Shown here: piece after piece, positions 6,018 through 7,107 of the stretch | How the letters are laid out: the number at the start of each line of letters is the position of its first letter | Position numbering within the stretch: position 1 is the stretch's first letter | Source of the DNA: Capsulimonas sp. | GTDB taxonomy: Bacteria > Armatimonadota > Armatimonadia > Armatimonadales > Capsulimonadaceae | Length of the DNA stretch: 7,107 nt | Assembly: GCA_025963815.1 (NCBI GenBank) | Contig: JAOQAA010000576.1 | Span: 1 to 7,107 of the forward strand | Reading direction: 5' to 3' | Made by a program: the position numbers and the translations under genes | Notes under the pieces: model-generated | What the model was told of the DNA's origin: nothing | Seen by the model: only the letters and a program-made list of their open reading frames with translations | Databases searched by the model: none

Positions 6018-7107
6018 ATGAAAAGAAATTATTGGACCGCAGCCGAGTTCATCGAGCGCCGCGACCGGGTCTTCGATCGTATCGGCGCCGATGCGATGGC
6101 GCTGCTGCACGGCGCCGGACCGGTCGCGGGATTTGAGCTGTTCCGGCAGACAAACGACTTCTACTATTTGACCGGGATCGAAGTCCCGCAAAGCTATTTG
6201 ATCATGGACGGCGCGAAGCGGCGCGCCACGCTTTACTTGCCCCCGCGCGATCCACACGCCGCGAGCGAGGGCGGCGGGCTGGGCGCCGAGGACGTCGATC
6301 TTCTCAAGGGAATTTCGGGCGTCGACGATGTCTATTCTCTGGACTGTCTGACGGACCATCTCGTCTGCACGGCGAATATCTACGCGCCGCACAGTCCGTC
6401 CGAGGGACGCTTGGCCTGCCAGGACACGCTGCGCGTCGCCGTAAAGGCGCTTGCCGCCGATCCTTGGAATGGGCGGCCGACGCGGGATCAGAACGTGATT
6501 GAGCTTCTCGCGGAGCGCTGTCCAAATGCGGTCATCAAAGACCTCTCGCCGATCTTAAACGACCTGCGTCTGATCAAAAGCCCGCGCGAACTGGACGCCA
6601 TGCGCGACGCCGGCGCGATCTGCGCGCGCGCCGTGATCGAAGCGATGCGCGCGACTCGTCCCGGCGTCTACGAGTATCAACTGGGAGCGGTCGCCGATTA
6701 CGTCTATCGAATCAACGACGTGCGCAGCGAAGGGTACCGCGCGATCATTGCGACGGCGGGCAATATTTGGCACGCACACTACTATCAGAACCATAGCCGC
6801 CTGGAAGACGGAGAGCTGGTGCTGATGGATTACGCGCCCGATATCCAAAACTACACCAGCGATATCGGCCGGATATGGCCGGTGAACGGACGATACAATC
6901 CAGTGCAGCGTGAGCTTTACGGATATATCGTCGAGTATCACAAGGCGCTTCTCAAATATATTCGGCCCGGGGTTCTCCCGCGTCAAGTCCTTGCTGAGGC
7001 TGCGGCCGACATGGCGATCGTGATCGACAACATGTCTTTCTCCAAGCCGATTTACGAACAGGCCGCGCGTCGTACCCTGACTTTCGAAGGCCATCTTTCA
7101 CACCCGG
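6018..7107 (+). CDS. M24B metallopeptidase, Xaa-Pro aminopeptidase-like (3' end cut by the window)
   Basis: 363 codons are present and the frame stays open to the window end. Enzymes of this family remove the N-terminal residue before a proline, using two metal ions. Residues about 8-140 form an aminopeptidase P N-terminal domain, with the typical F-R-Q-T-N-D-F-Y-Y-L-T-G (42-53). The pita-bread catalytic domain follows. Asp271 (in L-M-D-Y) and Asp282 (in T-S-D-I-G-R) are metal ligands at the same spacing of 11 as Asp260/Asp271 of E. coli PepP. His254 matches the PepP substrate-site His243, and G-H-L-S-H-P at 358-363 supplies the third ligand, most likely His362. The two glutamate ligands would lie past the window. 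No signal peptide is visible, so it should act in the cytoplasm, trimming imported Xaa-Pro or Xaa-Hyp peptides to release imino acid for the pathway upstream. A Xaa-Pro dipeptidase is the main alternative. Confidence 0.94.
   Translation, partial: MKRNYWTAAEFIERRDRVFDRIGADAMALLHGAGPVAGFELFRQTNDFYYLTGIEVPQSYLIMDGAKRRATLYLPPRDPHAASEGGGLGAEDVDLLKGISGVDDVYSLDCLTDHLVCTANIYAPHSPSEGRLACQDTLRVAVKALAADPWNGRPTRDQNVIELLAERCPNAVIKDLSPILNDLRLIKSPRELDAMRDAGAICARAVIEAMRATRPGVYEYQLGAVADYVYRINDVRSEGYRAIIATAGNIWHAHYYQNHSRLEDGELVLMDYAPDIQNYTSDIGRIWPVNGRYNPVQRELYGYIVEYHKALLKYIRPGVLPRQVLAEAAADMAIVIDNMSFSKPIYEQAARRTLTFEGHLSHP

Noticed and set aside
6555..7094. Minus-strand open frame of 179 codons opposite the M24 gene
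   Set aside because: The plus strand here encodes metal ligands and conserved M24 motifs; the reverse frame shows nothing recognisable.

Overview
The window is a tightly packed, GC-rich, all-plus-strand gene cluster from a bacterium. It reads as one operon for taking apart hydroxyproline-containing protein and burning the freed hydroxyproline. It opens inside a DapA-family lyase gene and closes inside an M24 peptidase gene, so both ends are cut. No promoter, terminator, RNA gene, repeat, mobile element or CRISPR array was seen. The largest space between genes is 30 bases. The organism cannot be named from the sequence. A Tat-exported S9 peptidase, another exported peptidase and a complete hydroxyproline route would suit a Gram-negative-type soil or litter degrader (for example Acidobacteriota, Armatimonadota or Planctomycetota), but this is a low-confidence inference.

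Layout: (1) 1-206, C-terminal end of a dihydrodipicolinate-synthase-family protein, probably the pyrroline-4-hydroxy-2-carboxylate deaminase. (2) 237-1130, secreted zinc metallopeptidase-like protein with the active-site pattern of anthrax lethal factor and Pro-Pro endopeptidases. (3) 1139-2083, 4-hydroxyproline 2-epimerase of the proline racemase family. (4) 2083-3342, FAD-dependent D-hydroxyproline dehydrogenase. (5) 3346-5988, Tat-exported S9 prolyl-oligopeptidase-family peptidase. (6) 6018 to the end, M24 Xaa-Pro aminopeptidase-like protein.

The most striking observation is the last 75 or so residues of the S9 peptidase. They match the beta domain of the human von Hippel-Lindau tumour suppressor (pVHL) without a gap over 45 residues. 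The residues that make the hydroxyproline pocket of pVHL are all kept, with Ser111 replaced by Thr. pVHL is the textbook hydroxyproline reader of animal oxygen sensing. Here the same fold sits on a proline-family peptidase inside a hydroxyproline catabolic operon, so the domain probably reads hydroxyproline in the substrate polypeptide.

Proposed flow: the exported metallopeptidase and the VHL-domain S9 peptidase cut hydroxyproline-rich protein (plant cell-wall extensins or collagen-like proteins) outside the cytoplasm. The M24 enzyme, which has no signal peptide, trims imported Xaa-Pro/Hyp peptides inside. Free trans-4-hydroxy-L-proline is then epimerised to cis-4-hydroxy-D-proline, oxidised to pyrroline-4-hydroxy-2-carboxylate, and deaminated to 2-oxoglutarate semialdehyde. 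The final dehydrogenase to 2-oxoglutarate, a transporter and a regulator are not in the window and may lie outside it.
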